In this document: positions 7,559 through 16,159 of the stretch, one piece after another
How positions within the stretch are numbered: the first letter of the stretch is position 1
Layout of the letters: the number at the start of each line of letters is the position of its first letter
From: Azoarcus sp. TTM-91
GTDB taxonomy: Bacteria > Pseudomonadota > Gammaproteobacteria > Burkholderiales > Rhodocyclaceae
Assembly (NCBI RefSeq): GCF_012911025.1
Contig: NZ_WUEI01000037.1
Coordinates: forward strand, 1-40,370
Direction: 5' to 3'
Length of the DNA: 40,370 bases
Translations under genes and position numbers: made by a program
Notes under the pieces: generated by a model
Told to the model about the DNA's origin: nothing
Database searches by the model: none
Seen by the model: the letters and a program-made list of their open reading frames with translations, nothing else

Positions 7559-8281
7559 ATGTCAATCCTCAGCCTGTCTGACTGGCTGGCGACACCCCAG
7601 GGGCGATACCTGCTCGAGTGGGAGCAGGCCAAGTTCGACATCCTGCTGGCCGATATCTTCGGCTACAACGCCGTGCAAGTCGGTCTGCCCGAGATCGATT
7701 TCCTGAGAGCAAACCGCATGCCTTTCCGCTTCCGCTGCGGCCGGAGCGGCGAAGTGGGTGTGTTCGCGCTCGAGGATGCGCTGCCATTCGCCACCGCCAG
7801 CCTGGATCTGGTGGTGCTGCCGCATGTGCTGGAGTTTGCCGCGCGCCCGCACCAGGTGCTGCGCGAGGTGGAGCGGGTGCTGGTGCCGGAGGGCAGCGTG
7901 GTCATCGCCGGGCTGAATCCCTTCAGCCTCTGGGGCGCGCGCCGGCTGGTGGTGCGAACGCCGGGGAATTATCCCTGGCGCGGGCAGTACCTGTCGGTGC
8001 GACGGGTGAAGGATTGGCTGACCCTGTTGGGTTTCGAGACGCAATCGGGCAGCTTCGGCTGTTACGCGCCGGCGGTGACCAGTACCAAGTGGCTGGAACG
8101 CTGGCGTTTCATGGACAAGGCGGGCGACCGCTGGTGGCCGGTCTGTGGCGGTAGCTACATGCTGCAGGGCGTTAAGCGGGTACAGGGGATGCGGGTGATC
8201 ATGCCGAACTGGCGGGAGAAGCGAGCTACCGCGAAGCGCCTGTCAGCCGTCGCCCAGCGGAACGAGGACGCCGCGCAGTAG
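7559..8281 (+). CDS. YafS-like class I SAM-dependent methyltransferase
   Basis: A 240-residue protein of the methyltransferase type-11 group, matching YafS in position between gloB and rnhA. Visible fold elements are the acidic ALPFATASLDLVVLPHVLEF segment (post-I region and motif II) and VLVPEGSVVIAGLNPFSLW (motif III). The usual glycine-rich SAM loop near the N-terminus is poorly developed (VQVGLPEIDFL), so cofactor binding is plausible but not proven by motif. The substrate is unknown. The start at 7559 has no clear ribosome site. The C-terminus is basic (NWREKRATAKR). It probably shares a transcript with rnhA and dnaQ. Confidence 0.8.
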   Translation: MSILSLSDWLATPQGRYLLEWEQAKFDILLADIFGYNAVQVGLPEIDFLRANRMPFRFRCGRSGEVGVFALEDALPFATASLDLVVLPHVLEFAARPHQVLREVERVLVPEGSVVIAGLNPFSLWGARRLVVRTPGNYPWRGQYLSVRRVKDWLTLLGFETQSGSFGCYAPAVTSTKWLERWRFMDKAGDRWWPVCGGSYMLQGVKRVQGMRVIMPNWREKRATAKRLSAVAQRNEDAAQ

Positions 8282-8329
8282 AAGAACTGGCAGAACTGGC
8301 GCGGCCAGAAAGGTTTGACGGAAAAGAGA

Positions 8330-8788
8330 ATGGAAGAAGTCGATATCTATACCGATGGCGCCTGCAGCGGAAACCCGGGCCCGGGCGGTTGGGGCGCGAT
8401 CCTGCGTTCAGGCGAACACGAGAAGGAGGTCTGGGGCGGGGAACCGCAGACTACCAACAACCGGATGGAGCTGCTGGCGGTGATCCGTGCTTTGGGCCAG
8501 CTCAAGCGGCCGGTCATCGCCCGGGTGCATACCGACAGCCAATACGTGCAGAAAGGCATTTCCGAGTGGATCCACGGCTGGAAGGCACGGGGCTGGAAGA
8601 CCGCTTCCAAGGAGCCGGTGAAGAATGCCGATCTGTGGCGTGCCCTGGACGAAGCGGCCAGCGCCCACCAGGTGAAGTGGCTGTGGGTGCGCGGCCACAA
8701 CGGTCATCCGGAAAATGAACGCGCGGATGCGCTCGCCCGTCGGGGCGTGGATGCGGCGCGCAAGAGCGGGCGGCCGGTCGAGCCTTGA
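8330..8788 (+). CDS. rnhA: ribonuclease HI
   Basis: Degrades the RNA strand of RNA-DNA hybrids, clearing R-loops and primers. The 152-residue protein has all four catalytic acids: Asp9 ([15 protein letters not shown]), Glu47 (NNRMELLA), Asp69 (HTDSQYV) and Asp133 (ERADALAR), plus the loop histidine His123. It also has the tryptophan-rich basic handle ([11 protein letters not shown]). I prefer the ATG at 8330 because its length and N-terminus match E. coli RNase HI; a TTG at 8315 would add five residues. It lies 48 bases after the methyltransferase and 44 bases before dnaQ on the same strand. Confidence 0.96.
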   Translation: MEEVDIYTDGACSGNPGPGGWGAILRSGEHEKEVWGGEPQTTNNRMELLAVIRALGQLKRPVIARVHTDSQYVQKGISEWIHGWKARGWKTASKEPVKNADLWRALDEAASAHQVKWLWVRGHNGHPENERADALARRGVDAARKSGRPVEP

Positions 8789-8832
8789 GCGGCAAGCGGC
8801 GAAGATCAAGCGGAAACAAGCAAGGGGATTAC

Positions 8833-9558
8833 ATGCGACAGATCGTGCTCGACACGGAAACCACCGGCCTGGACTGGCGCAATGGCGACAGGGTGATCGA
8901 AATCGGCTGCGTGGAGTTGCTCAACCGCAGCCTCACCGGCCGGCATTTCCATGTCTACATCAATCCGCAGCGCAGCATTGACGCCGAGGCGATCGCGGTG
9001 CACGGCATCACCGAGGAATTCCTGGCGGACAAGCCCGCCTTTTCGGCCATCGTCGATGAGTTCGAGGAGTTCGTGCGCGACGCCGATCTCATCATCCACA
9101 ACGCCAGCTTCGACGTCGGTTTCCTCAACCATGAACTGAGCTTGCTCAAGCGACCGAAGCTGGACGTGCTCTGCCGCGAGGTGATCGATACCCTGCGCAT
9201 GGCCAAGGAGCAGAACCCCGGCAAGAAGGCATCGTTGGACGCGCTGTGCGAACGCTACGAGATCGACAACGGCCACCGTACGCTGCATGGCGCCTTGCTG
9301 GACTCGGAGTTGCTGGCGGAGGTCTACCTGGCGATGACGCGCGGCCAGGAGAGCCTGATCATGGCGCTGGACGAGCCGGCGCCGGGCGCGGTCGAGGAGG
9401 GCGGTCTGCCGATCGAGCGCCTGCCCTTGAGGGTGTTGCGTGCCACGGCCGAGGAACTGGCCGGTCATGACAAGGTGCTGGGCGAGATCGAGAAGGCCAA
9501 CAAGGGCCTGTGCCTATGGAAGGAGCCGGTGCCGGCCGAAGAAGCGGCTGCGGCCTGA
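8833..9558 (+). CDS. dnaQ: DNA polymerase III epsilon subunit, proofreading exonuclease
   Basis: The 3'-5' exonuclease that proofreads replication within the Pol III core. The 241-residue protein is close to the E. coli length (243). DEDDh motifs are visible: Exo I VLDTETTG (Asp7, Glu9), Exo II IHNASFDVGF, and Exo III with GHRTLHGALLDSELL supplying the general-base His and the last Asp. The C-terminal 55 residues are the flexible segment that binds the alpha subunit in this family. The ATG at 8833 follows AAGGGG. In E. coli dnaQ and rnhA diverge; here they are colinear. A hairpin terminator follows. Confidence 0.95.
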   Translation: MRQIVLDTETTGLDWRNGDRVIEIGCVELLNRSLTGRHFHVYINPQRSIDAEAIAVHGITEEFLADKPAFSAIVDEFEEFVRDADLIIHNASFDVGFLNHELSLLKRPKLDVLCREVIDTLRMAKEQNPGKKASLDALCERYEIDNGHRTLHGALLDSELLAEVYLAMTRGQESLIMALDEPAPGAVEEGGLPIERLPLRVLRATAEELAGHDKVLGEIEKANKGLCLWKEPVPAEEAAAA

Positions 9559-9611
9559 AGCCCGTCGCTGGGTGGGCCTGCGCCGCCCGGCCGGAACGGG
9601 GCTGGAGCCAG

Positions 9612-9648
9612 AGAAGAGGCGTGGGCCGCTTGCCGGCGTGCCTCTTCT
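9612..9648. terminator. terminator between convergent dnaQ and spermidine-synthase-like gene
   Basis: AGAAGAGGC (9612-9620) pairs perfectly with GCCTCTTCT (9640-9648) around a 19-base loop. It is followed on the plus strand by a partial T-tract (GTCTTTCT). The site lies in the 108-base gap between convergent genes, so it can serve dnaQ and possibly both directions. Confidence 0.55.
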
Positions 9649-9666
9649 GTCTTTCTGGGTCGCCGC

Positions 9667-10428
9667 CTAGAGCCGCAGCACCCCGCCCGGCACGCTGCCG
9701 GCGGCTTCCAGCCGGCTCACCGTGGCCAGCAGGTCGAGACCGGTGTCCTGCTTGAGCAGGCAGGCCCGCTCGCGCAGCTCTTCCATCGGCAGCGCGATCT
9801 CTTCTCCCGTCGCCGCGAAGGCCACCACATTGCCGCTGTCGCAGGAGGGGAAGGCCAGCGTCCTGTCGTCGAAGGTTTCGATGATGCGGCCCAGGCTGGC
9901 CTTGTAGCCCTTGGAGCGGCCGAACAGGTTCACCGACAGCAGCCCCTGGGCGCTGAGCTTGCCGCGGGCGGCCTGGTAGAAGGCAAGCGTGTCCAGGCCG
10001 CCAGCGCGGGCGTTGCGGTCGAAGCCATCCACCAGGATGTAGTCGTAGGGGGCGCCGGCGTGGTTCTCCATATATTTGGCACCGTCGGCGATATGGATGC
10101 TCAGGCGTTCGTCTTCCGCGGGCAGGCGGAAGAACTGGCGAGCGGCGGCCAGCACCGAGGGCTCGATCTCGACCACATCCATCTGGCATTGCGGGCAATG
10201 CCGGTGCATGAACTTGGTCAGGGAGGCCGCGCCCAGCCCGATCAGCAGCGCCCGGCGTGGCCATCCCGAATCGGCGCGCAGCAGCAGGCCGGCCATCATC
10301 TCCCGGGTGTAGGCCAGCTCCAGGTCATAGGGGCGGCGGATGCGCATCGCCCCCTGCACCCAGTCCGAGCCGAAGTGCAGGTAGCGCACCCCGCCGCTTT
10401 CGGAGATGTCGATAGGCGTGCCGCTCAT
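9667..10428 (-). CDS. spermidine-synthase-like Rossmann protein
   Basis: A 253-residue protein of the spermidine synthase/SAM-binding superfamily, of unknown substrate. It has the glycine-rich nucleotide loop [13 protein letters not shown], the acidic strand end [13 protein letters not shown], an IADGAKYM segment and [10 protein letters not shown]. The last resembles the aminopropyltransferase catalytic aspartate region. The N-terminal beta domain of true SpeE is reduced, so it may be a methyltransferase-like relative rather than a polyamine enzyme. Its ATG overlaps the mutS stop as ATGA, so translation is probably coupled to mutS. Confidence 0.75.
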   Translation of the reverse strand: MSGTPIDISESGGVRYLHFGSDWVQGAMRIRRPYDLELAYTREMMAGLLLRADSGWPRRALLIGLGAASLTKFMHRHCPQCQMDVVEIEPSVLAAARQFFRLPAEDERLSIHIADGAKYMENHAGAPYDYILVDGFDRNARAGGLDTLAFYQAARGKLSAQGLLSVNLFGRSKGYKASLGRIIETFDDRTLAFPSCDSGNVVAFAATGEEIALPMEELRERACLLKQDTGLDLLATVSRLEAAGSVPGGVLRL

Positions 10429-13016
10429 GACGACATCCGCTTCAGCGCGTACAGATGCTCCAGCGCCTCGCGCGGCGTGAGCGCATCCGGGTCTATCTCC
10501 GCCAGGCTGGTGAGCACCGGGTGGGACAGCGGCTCCGGCTCCAGATCCGGCAGGCCGACGAAGAGATCTGCCTGTGGGCCGGCCTCTATCTCGCGGTTCT
10601 CCAGCGAGCGCAGACGGCGTTTGGCATCGCGGATGACGCTGGCCGGAATGCCAGCCAGCGCGGCCACTTCGATCCCGTAGCTCTGGCTGGCCGGGCCTTC
10701 CTCCAGTGCGTGCAGGAAGACAATGCGGTGGCCGTGTTCCACCGCGTCCAGGTGCACATTGGCGCACTCCGGGTATTCGCCGTTGAGCCGGGTGAGCTCG
10801 AAGTAGTGGGTGGCGAACAGCGTCAGGCTGCGGTTCTTCTCCAACAGCTGGCGGGCGATGGCGAAGGCGAGGGCGAGGCCGTCGAAGGTCGAGGTGCCGC
10901 GGCCGATCTCGTCCATCAGCACCAGGCTGTTTTCGGTGGCGCCGTGCAGGATGGCGGCGGCCTCGGTCATCTCCACCATGAAGGTCGAGCGGCCGGAGGC
11001 GAGGTCGTCGGAGGCGCCGATGCGGGTGAAGATGGCATCCAGCGGCCCCAGCCGCGCTGCCTCCGCTGGCACGAAGCTGCCGACATGCGCCAGCAGGCAG
11101 ATCAGTGCGACCTGGCGCATGAAGGTGGATTTACCACCCATGTTCGGGCCGGTGATCATCAGCATGCGGCGGGTGGCGGCCAGCCTGCAGTCGTTCTGGA
11201 TGAAGTTCTCCACCTGGCGCTCCACTACCGGGTGGCGGCCACCGCTGATGCTGATGCCGGGTTGTTCGGCAAAGCCGGGCTGCACATAGCCATAGCGCAC
11301 CGCCGCGTGAGCAAAGGCGGCGAGGCCGTCCAGGCAGGCGAGGGCGCGGGCGATGCGTTGCAGCGTAGGAATGTGCTCGGCGAGCTGGTCGAGAATGGCC
11401 TCGTACAGCATCTTCTCGCGTGCCAGCGCGCGTTCCTGGGCGGACAGCGCCTTGTCCTCGAAGGCCTTCAGCTCGGGCGTGATGTAGCGCTCGGCGTTCT
11501 TCAGCGTCTGGCGGCGGCGATAGTCGTCCGGCACCTTTTCCGCATTCGCGCGGCTTACTTCGATGTAGAAGCCATGGACCTTGTTGAACTCCACTTTGAG
11601 GCTGGGAATGCCGCTGCGCTCGCGCTCGCGGGTTTCCAGCGCGAGCAGGAATTCGCCGCAGTTGCTCTGGATGCCACGCAGCTCGTCCAGTTCGGCATCG
11701 TAGCCGGGAGCGATCACGCCGCCGTCGCGCACCATGGCGGCCGGTTCGTCGGCGATGGAGCGGGCCAGCAGTTCCAGCGCTGCGCCGGGAACGTCCAGCG
11801 TATTCCTTACCTGCAGCAACAGCGGGCTGCCGGTGCCCTCCAGGGCAATGCCGAGCTCGGGCAGGCGGACCAGGCTTTCGCGCAGGGCGGAAAGGTCGCG
11901 CGGGCGGGCGTTGCGCAGGGCGATGCGGGCGGTGATGCGGTCTACATCGGCGATGCCGCGCAGCGCGCCGCGCACCGCGTCGTTGCAGCGGCCGTCGCCA
12001 GTGCCGACGAGTTCGGCCACTGCGGCATGGCGCGCTTCCGGGACGTGCCGTTCGCGCAGCGGATGGTGCAGCGCGTGGCGCAGCCAGCGCGAACCCATGC
12101 TGGTGATGCAGCTGTCCAGCAGGGAAAGCAGCGTGGGCGAGGACTCGCCCCGCAGCGTTTCGGTGAGCTCCAGGTTGCGGCGGGTGGCGGCATCGAGGCG
12201 CAGGTATTCCGACTCCCGCTCCACCGTCAGTCCGGTGATGTGCGCCAGGCTCTGGCGTTGCGTGGCCTTCGCGTATTCATACAGCGCCGCCGCCGTGCCC
12301 AGGCACAGGGAAGGGCCTTCGAGGCCGAAGCCGGCGAGGTCGCGGGTGCCGAAATGGCCGGTGAGCAGGCGCACGCCGGTTTCGGCGTCGAACTGCCAGT
12401 CGGCCAGCCGGCGCAGGGCAGGGGAGAGCGTCTCCAGCAGCGGCAGGGAGAGTCCGTCCGGAATCAGCACTTCGGCCGGGCGCAGGCGCTCGAACTGGGC
12501 CTGCAGCGATTCGGCTGGGCATTCCATCAGCCGGAAGTCCCCGTTGGCGAGGTTGAGCCAGGCCATGGCCAGGGTGCCGCGATGCAGGTTGACGGCGAGC
12601 AGCAGGGAGTCGCGGCGGTCGTCCAGCAGTGCGGCGTCGGTCAACGTTCCCGGGGTGACGATGCGGCTGACGGCGCGCTCCATCGGCCCCTTGGTCGCGC
12701 CCGGTTCACCCACCTGCTCGGCAATCACCACCGATTCGCCCAGCTTCACCAGCCGGGCCAGGTACTGCTCCAGCGCATGGAAGGGCACGCCGGCCATCTT
12801 GATCGGCTGCCCGGCGGACTGGCCGCGGGTGGTCAGGGTGATATCCAGCAGCCGGGCGGCTTTCTCTGCATCTTCGAAGAAGAGTTCGTAAAAATCGCCC
12901 ATGCGGTAGAAGAGCAGCGTGTCCGGGTGCTGCTCCTTGATGCGCAGATACTGCTGCATCATCGGCGTGTGGCTTTCGATGGGTTCCCGTGCGGATGTCT
13001 GCTGGCTGTTCTTCAC
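10425..13016 (-). CDS. mutS: DNA mismatch repair protein MutS
   Basis: Recognises mismatches and small loops and recruits MutL. The 863-residue protein compares with 853 in E. coli. The N-terminal mismatch-binding domain holds the Phe-x-Glu motif in MGDFYELF. The connector, lever and clamp domains follow, then the ABC-type ATPase with Walker [11 protein letters not shown], Walker [14 protein letters not shown] and the C-terminal helix-turn-helix. The start is a GTG at 13016: the conserved [10 protein letters not shown] segment lies 16 residues in, as near the E. coli start, and no ATG lies between. No strong ribosome site precedes it. Its TGA overlaps the next gene's ATG. Confidence 0.97.
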   Translation of the reverse strand: MKNSQQTSAREPIESHTPMMQQYLRIKEQHPDTLLFYRMGDFYELFFEDAEKAARLLDITLTTRGQSAGQPIKMAGVPFHALEQYLARLVKLGESVVIAEQVGEPGATKGPMERAVSRIVTPGTLTDAALLDDRRDSLLLAVNLHRGTLAMAWLNLANGDFRLMECPAESLQAQFERLRPAEVLIPDGLSLPLLETLSPALRRLADWQFDAETGVRLLTGHFGTRDLAGFGLEGPSLCLGTAAALYEYAKATQRQSLAHITGLTVERESEYLRLDAATRRNLELTETLRGESSPTLLSLLDSCITSMGSRWLRHALHHPLRERHVPEARHAAVAELVGTGDGRCNDAVRGALRGIADVDRITARIALRNARPRDLSALRESLVRLPELGIALEGTGSPLLLQVRNTLDVPGAALELLARSIADEPAAMVRDGGVIAPGYDAELDELRGIQSNCGEFLLALETRERERSGIPSLKVEFNKVHGFYIEVSRANAEKVPDDYRRRQTLKNAERYITPELKAFEDKALSAQERALAREKMLYEAILDQLAEHIPTLQRIARALACLDGLAAFAHAAVRYGYVQPGFAEQPGISISGGRHPVVERQVENFIQNDCRLAATRRMLMITGPNMGGKSTFMRQVALICLLAHVGSFVPAEAARLGPLDAIFTRIGASDDLASGRSTFMVEMTEAAAILHGATENSLVLMDEIGRGTSTFDGLALAFAIARQLLEKNRSLTLFATHYFELTRLNGEYPECANVHLDAVEHGHRIVFLHALEEGPASQSYGIEVAALAGIPASVIRDAKRRLRSLENREIEAGPQADLFVGLPDLEPEPLSHPVLTSLAEIDPDALTPREALEHLYALKRMSS

Positions 13017-13230
13017 GGCTGTACCGATTTATCCGAAATGTTCTGGGGCTGTAATGGCGGGGGCGGGTGATCGGCGATCCGCAGCGCAGGCGGCCGCGGC
13101 TCCATCGCGGAGCGGGGAATGATATGCGATGGGCCTCATCCTTCTGCCAGCGCGCGGCGCCCGCTTCCTGCCGTCCGGCGTTCGTCCTAGCGCGGTGGGG
13201 AATTTCCCCGTGCCAGGGAAGTCACCACTA

Positions 13231-13260
13231 GACCTTTCCTTGAACACGCTAAAGGAGGTC
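13231..13260 (+). promoter_or_regulatory. hairpin able to hide the ribosome site of the 82-residue gene
   Basis: GACCTTT (13231-13237) can pair with GGAGGTC (13254-13260): five Watson-Crick pairs and two G-U wobbles around a 16-base loop. The right arm contains most of the AAGGAGGT Shine-Dalgarno, five bases before the ATG. A structure-controlled start is possible; pairing strength was judged by eye only. Confidence 0.3.
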
Positions 13261-13264
13261 TGAC

Positions 13265-13513
13265 ATGGACAAGTCTCAATCCCGCGCGTACAGCGATTAC
13301 GCCAAGGCCGAGATACTGGCTGCGACCCTGGGTATCGGCGTGGAGGATGTGCTGCGCTGGGTGATCAACGACAGGCAGGAGCTGGACCGAAACGGCATGG
13401 TGGCTGGCTACCTGATCGAATTCGCCGAAGCTACGCCGGCCTCGGTGCTTGCCCGGGTCGGTGGGCGTTCCGGCCGTCATGTGCATGTAGGCGCATTGAC
13501 TGCCCGGCATTGA
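13265..13513 (+). CDS. unknown 82-residue protein
   Basis: I do not recognise this protein. It stands alone between mutS (divergent) and suhB (convergent). It is very likely real: it has a near-perfect Shine-Dalgarno AAGGAGGT, its own upstream region of 248 bases and a perfect hairpin after the stop. Residues about 10-35 (YAKAEILAATLGIGVEDVLRW) could form two short helices like a DNA-binding helix-turn-helix, followed by INDRQELDRN. The second half is less structured and ends in a basic, histidine-containing tail (GGRSGRHVHVGALTARH). There is no signal peptide, membrane segment or cysteine. A 13-base palindrome lies upstream at 13197-13209. Confidence 0.75.
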   Translation: MDKSQSRAYSDYAKAEILAATLGIGVEDVLRWVINDRQELDRNGMVAGYLIEFAEATPASVLARVGGRSGRHVHVGALTARH

Positions 13514-13518
13514 AACCA

Positions 13519-13543
13519 GGCGGGCCCCATGCCGGGGCCCGCC
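13519..13543. terminator. hairpin terminator between the 82-residue gene and suhB
   Basis: GGCGGGCCCC and GGGGCCCGCC form a perfect 10-bp stem around ATGCC. The hairpin fills most of the 35-base gap between two convergent genes, so it can end transcripts from both sides. No T-run is present on either strand, which makes efficiency uncertain. Confidence 0.55.
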
Positions 13544-13548
13544 CCTCG

Positions 13549-14361
13549 TCAGGCTGGCAGGTTGGCCGGCCGGTAGGCCTGGACGATGGGCAGCAGCTGT
13601 CCGAAGACCTTGGGCGTGCCAGCAACGAGGTTGCCGGTGGTCATGTGGTTGGCCTCGCCGGCGAAGTCGGAGACCAGTCCGCCCGCTTCCTGGATCAGCA
13701 AGGTACCGGCAGCCATGTCCCACGGCGCCAGCCCCATTTCCCAGAAGCCGTCCAGTCGGCCGCAGGCCACGTAAGCCAGATCCAGCGCTGCGGCGCCGGG
13801 GCGCCGGATGCCGGCGGACTTCTGCGTCAGCTCCTTGAAGGTAGCGAGGTAAGCGTCAACATGGTCGAACTTGCGGTAGGGGAAACCGGTGCCCAGCAAC
13901 GCGTCGGCGAGCCGGTTGCGGCGGGAGACGCGGATGCGGCGGTCGTTCAGGAAGGCGCCGCTGCCCCGGCTGGCGGTGAAGAGCTCGTTGCGGATGGGGT
14001 CGTACACCACGCCATGCTCCAGTGCGCCGCCCTTGGCCAGGGCGATGGAGATGGCGTACTGCGGGAAGCCGTGGATGAAGTTGGTGGTGCCATCCAGCGG
14101 ATCGATGATCCAGGTGAACTCACTTTCCTCACCGTTCGCCGGCCCGACCTCGCCGGACTCCTCTGCTAGAATCCCGTGCCCCGGATAGGCGTCGCGCAAT
14201 ACTTCGACGATCGCGTTCTCTGCAGCCCGGTCCACTTCGGTGACGAAATCGTTGGGCGACTTCGTTTGCACAGTGAGCAGGTCGAGTTGGGTGGACGCCC
14301 GGTTGATGACGCTGGCGGCCCGTCGGGCTGCTTTAACTGCGATGTTCAGGGTGGGATGCAT
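13549..14361 (-). CDS. suhB: inositol-1-monophosphatase family protein SuhB
   Basis: Mg2+-dependent inositol monophosphatase that in E. coli also joins the Nus ribosomal RNA antitermination complex. The 270-residue protein has the metal motif [12 protein letters not shown], the upstream acidic pair in ILAEES, and the C-terminal [16 protein letters not shown]. The start at 14361 gives [15 protein letters not shown], almost the same N-terminus as E. coli SuhB; the frame is open upstream but not conserved. It diverges from trmJ across 94 bases, as suhB and trmJ do in E. coli next to the isc operon. Confidence 0.96.
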   Translation of the reverse strand: MHPTLNIAVKAARRAASVINRASTQLDLLTVQTKSPNDFVTEVDRAAENAIVEVLRDAYPGHGILAEESGEVGPANGEESEFTWIIDPLDGTTNFIHGFPQYAISIALAKGGALEHGVVYDPIRNELFTASRGSGAFLNDRRIRVSRRNRLADALLGTGFPYRKFDHVDAYLATFKELTQKSAGIRRPGAAALDLAYVACGRLDGFWEMGLAPWDMAAGTLLIQEAGGLVSDFAGEANHMTTGNLVAGTPKVFGQLLPIVQAYRPANLPA

Positions 14362-14455
14362 GCGAAGGTCTCGGCTAGGTTCGGCAGATCGTGCCGGGCG
14401 AGGCCGCAGCCCCTGTTCCCGTCGCGATCGAATACGAAAAACACCGGATTTTAAT

Positions 14456-15190
14456 ATGAACGGCGCTGACGCGCTCGACCGCATCCGTATCGTGCTTTCC
14501 CATCCCAGTCACCCCGGCAATATCGGGGCTGCGGCGCGGGCGATGAAAACGATGGGGTTGAAGTCCCTCTGGCTGGTGCAGCCGGCCGAATTTCCCAGCG
14601 CGGTGGCGGATGCCCGTGCTTCCGGTGCGGATGACGTGCTGGCTGCCGCCCGCGTGGTCGGCAGCCTGGAAGAGGCGCTGGCCGGCACCGTGCTGGCCGC
14701 AGCAGTGACGGCGCGGCGGCGGGAGCTCAGCCTCCCCCGGCTCACCGCGCGGGCGGCGGCGGGCGAGGCGCTGGCCTACGCCGCACGCGGCGAGGTGGCC
14801 ATCGTGTTCGGCAACGAGACCAGCGGGCTCAGCAACGAAGAGGTCGCGCTCTGTGCGATGCCGGTGACCATTCCGACCAATCCCGCTTTTTCGTCCCTGA
14901 ACCTGGGTTCGGCAGTCCAGTTGCTGGCGTACGAGTTGCGCATGAGTGCCACCCAGCCGGCGCCTGCATTCGACGACGAGAATGCGGCCCAACCCGCGAC
15001 CCATGATGAGGTCGAGGGCTTTTTCGGGCATTTAGAGAAAGCGGTCGTCGAAAGCGGCTTCCACGACCCGGAGAACCCTCGCCGGCTCATCCCCCGCCTG
15101 CGCCGCCTGTTCGGCCGAGTGCGGCTGGAGAAGGAGGAGGTAGGCATCCTGCGCGGCATGCTGACTAGCTTTCAGCGTAAAGTCGATTAA
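14456..15190 (+). CDS. trmJ: tRNA (cytidine/uridine-32 2'-O) methyltransferase TrmJ
   Basis: SPOUT-class enzyme that methylates the 2'-hydroxyl of position 32 in tRNA anticodon loops. The 244-residue protein starts [19 protein letters not shown], with the N-IG-A-AR motif 1. The knot motifs follow: [16 protein letters not shown] and [18 protein letters not shown], which form the trefoil SAM site. The ATG at 14456 has only a weak ribosome site (CCGGA) and an AT-rich stretch just upstream. It is followed by a strong intrinsic terminator, separating it from cysE and the isc operon. Confidence 0.93.
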   Translation: MNGADALDRIRIVLSHPSHPGNIGAAARAMKTMGLKSLWLVQPAEFPSAVADARASGADDVLAAARVVGSLEEALAGTVLAAAVTARRRELSLPRLTARAAAGEALAYAARGEVAIVFGNETSGLSNEEVALCAMPVTIPTNPAFSSLNLGSAVQLLAYELRMSATQPAPAFDDENAAQPATHDEVEGFFGHLEKAVVESGFHDPENPRRLIPRLRRLFGRVRLEKEEVGILRGMLTSFQRKVD

Positions 15191-15229
15191 AATAGTCGGA
15201 AATTAACCCTGCCAGTATCAAGGCTGATA

Positions 15230-15258
15230 GGCCCGCCCCGATGCGGGCCCGCTTTTTT
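15230..15258 (+). terminator. intrinsic terminator after trmJ, in the leader of cysE
   Basis: GGCCCGC and GCGGGCC pair perfectly across CCCGAT and are followed by CGC and six T residues, a textbook Rho-independent terminator. It lies 40 bases after the trmJ stop. It ends 21 bases before the cysE start, leaving room only for the cysE ribosome site. It therefore ends trmJ transcripts, and it could also act as an attenuator for cysE. Confidence 0.85.
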
Positions 15259-15279
15259 GTCCCGCGGAGATCGCATTCC

Positions 15280-16035
15280 ATGTTCGCCCAATTGCGTGAA
15301 GATCTGACCAGCGTCCGTGAGCGGGATCCCGCTGCGCGTTCGACCTGGGAAGTCCTCACCTGTTATCCGGGCATCCATGCATTGATGTTTCACCGCCTGG
15401 CGCACCGGGCGTGGAATCGGCACTGGTTCTGGCTCGGCCGCTTCCTCAGCCACCTCAGTCGCTTCCTCACTGGCATCGAGATCCATCCGGGCGCTCGGAT
15501 AGGCCGGCGCGTCTTCATTGATCACGGTATGGGCGTGGTGATCGGCGAGACCGCCGAGATCGGCGACGACTGCACCATCTACCAGGCGGTGACGCTGGGG
15601 GGGACCTCGCTGTATCGCGGCACCAAGCGCCATCCCACGCTGGGCAAAGGCGTGGTCGTTGGCGCGGGTGCAAAGGTGCTGGGGGGATTCACCGTTGGCG
15701 ACGGCGCCAAGATCGGCTCCAACGCGGTGGTGGTGAAGCCGGTGCCGGCCGGTGCCACCGCTGTCGGCAACCCGGCCCGCATCCTCGATCCGGAGCGCGA
15801 CAGCGCGAGGGCGCAGAAGGCCGAGCAGATGGGTTTTTCTGCCTACGGCGTGACCCGCGACATGGACGACCCTCTGTCCAAGACCCTGCATGGCTTGCTG
15901 GATCATGCAGTGGAGACCGACCGCCGCCTGCAGTGCCTGATGGACAGGCTGGAGGCCGCCGGGATCACGCTGGACGCCGCGGTGGAAAAGGCCGACTCCT
16001 TTGACGCCTCGAGGCTTTCGAAGATGGTCGATTGA
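15280..16035 (+). CDS. cysE: serine O-acetyltransferase
   Basis: Makes O-acetylserine from serine and acetyl-CoA, the committed step of cysteine synthesis. The 251-residue protein has an N-terminal helical part (MFAQLREDL onward). A left-handed beta-helix of hexapeptide repeats follows (about 65-175): [22 protein letters not shown] with the catalytic Asp-His pair, then VTLGGTSL and [20 protein letters not shown]. The C-terminal 70 residues are charged and helical. I chose the ATG at 15280, after CGGAGA; an upstream in-frame ATG at 15241 lies inside the terminator hairpin. Its place before iscR links cysteine supply to Fe-S assembly. Confidence 0.94.
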   Translation: MFAQLREDLTSVRERDPAARSTWEVLTCYPGIHALMFHRLAHRAWNRHWFWLGRFLSHLSRFLTGIEIHPGARIGRRVFIDHGMGVVIGETAEIGDDCTIYQAVTLGGTSLYRGTKRHPTLGKGVVVGAGAKVLGGFTVGDGAKIGSNAVVVKPVPAGATAVGNPARILDPERDSARAQKAEQMGFSAYGVTRDMDDPLSKTLHGLLDHAVETDRRLQCLMDRLEAAGITLDAAVEKADSFDASRLSKMVD

Positions 16036-16064
16036 GCAGGATTATCGGGGCGATAGCCTGGGCA

Positions 16065-16098
16065 TTAGTTGACCGTTTTTGTCGGAATAACGTATAGT
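16065..16098 (+). promoter_or_regulatory. isc operon promoter with overlapping type-1 IscR box
   Basis: A sigma-70 promoter is visible: -35 TTGACC (16069-16074), an 18-base spacer and -10 TATAGT (16093-16098). The stretch 16065-16089 fits the type-1 IscR operator (GAC-N7-GTC core with flanking TT and GG) at nearly all defined positions and covers the -35. Holo-IscR bound here would block RNA polymerase. Site matching is by eye against the E. coli consensus. Confidence 0.75.
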
Positions 16099-16107
16099 TG
16101 AGCGAAA

Positions 16108-16129
16108 CGTTCAGGTATTGAACTGAACG
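16108..16129. repeat. perfect inverted repeat in the iscR leader
   Basis: CGTTCAG (16108-16114) and CTGAACG (16123-16129) are perfect inverted copies separated by GTATTGAA. The repeat starts ten bases after the -10 element, so it lies at or just after the transcription start. It does not match the IscR type-1 site next to it. It could be an operator for a second regulator, a type-2-like IscR site, or an mRNA hairpin. Confidence 0.6.
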
Positions 16130-16159
16130 CGACATATAAAAATTGCGAGGTACCCCCAG

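Noticed and set aside
10455..13070. 871-codon open frame antisense to mutS
   Set aside because: High GC at third positions opens long antisense frames. MutS motifs on the other strand are complete, and the antisense product has no recognisable domain.
14164..14172. GCTAGAATC, like the -10 words near bcp and the phosphorylase gene
   Set aside because: It lies inside suhB, where it encodes the conserved ILAEES active-site segment, so the match is explained by coding.
16043..16055. TATCG-GGG-CGATA hairpin after cysE as a terminator
   Set aside because: Only five pairs and no T-run; too weak to call, although it lies between cysE and the isc promoter.
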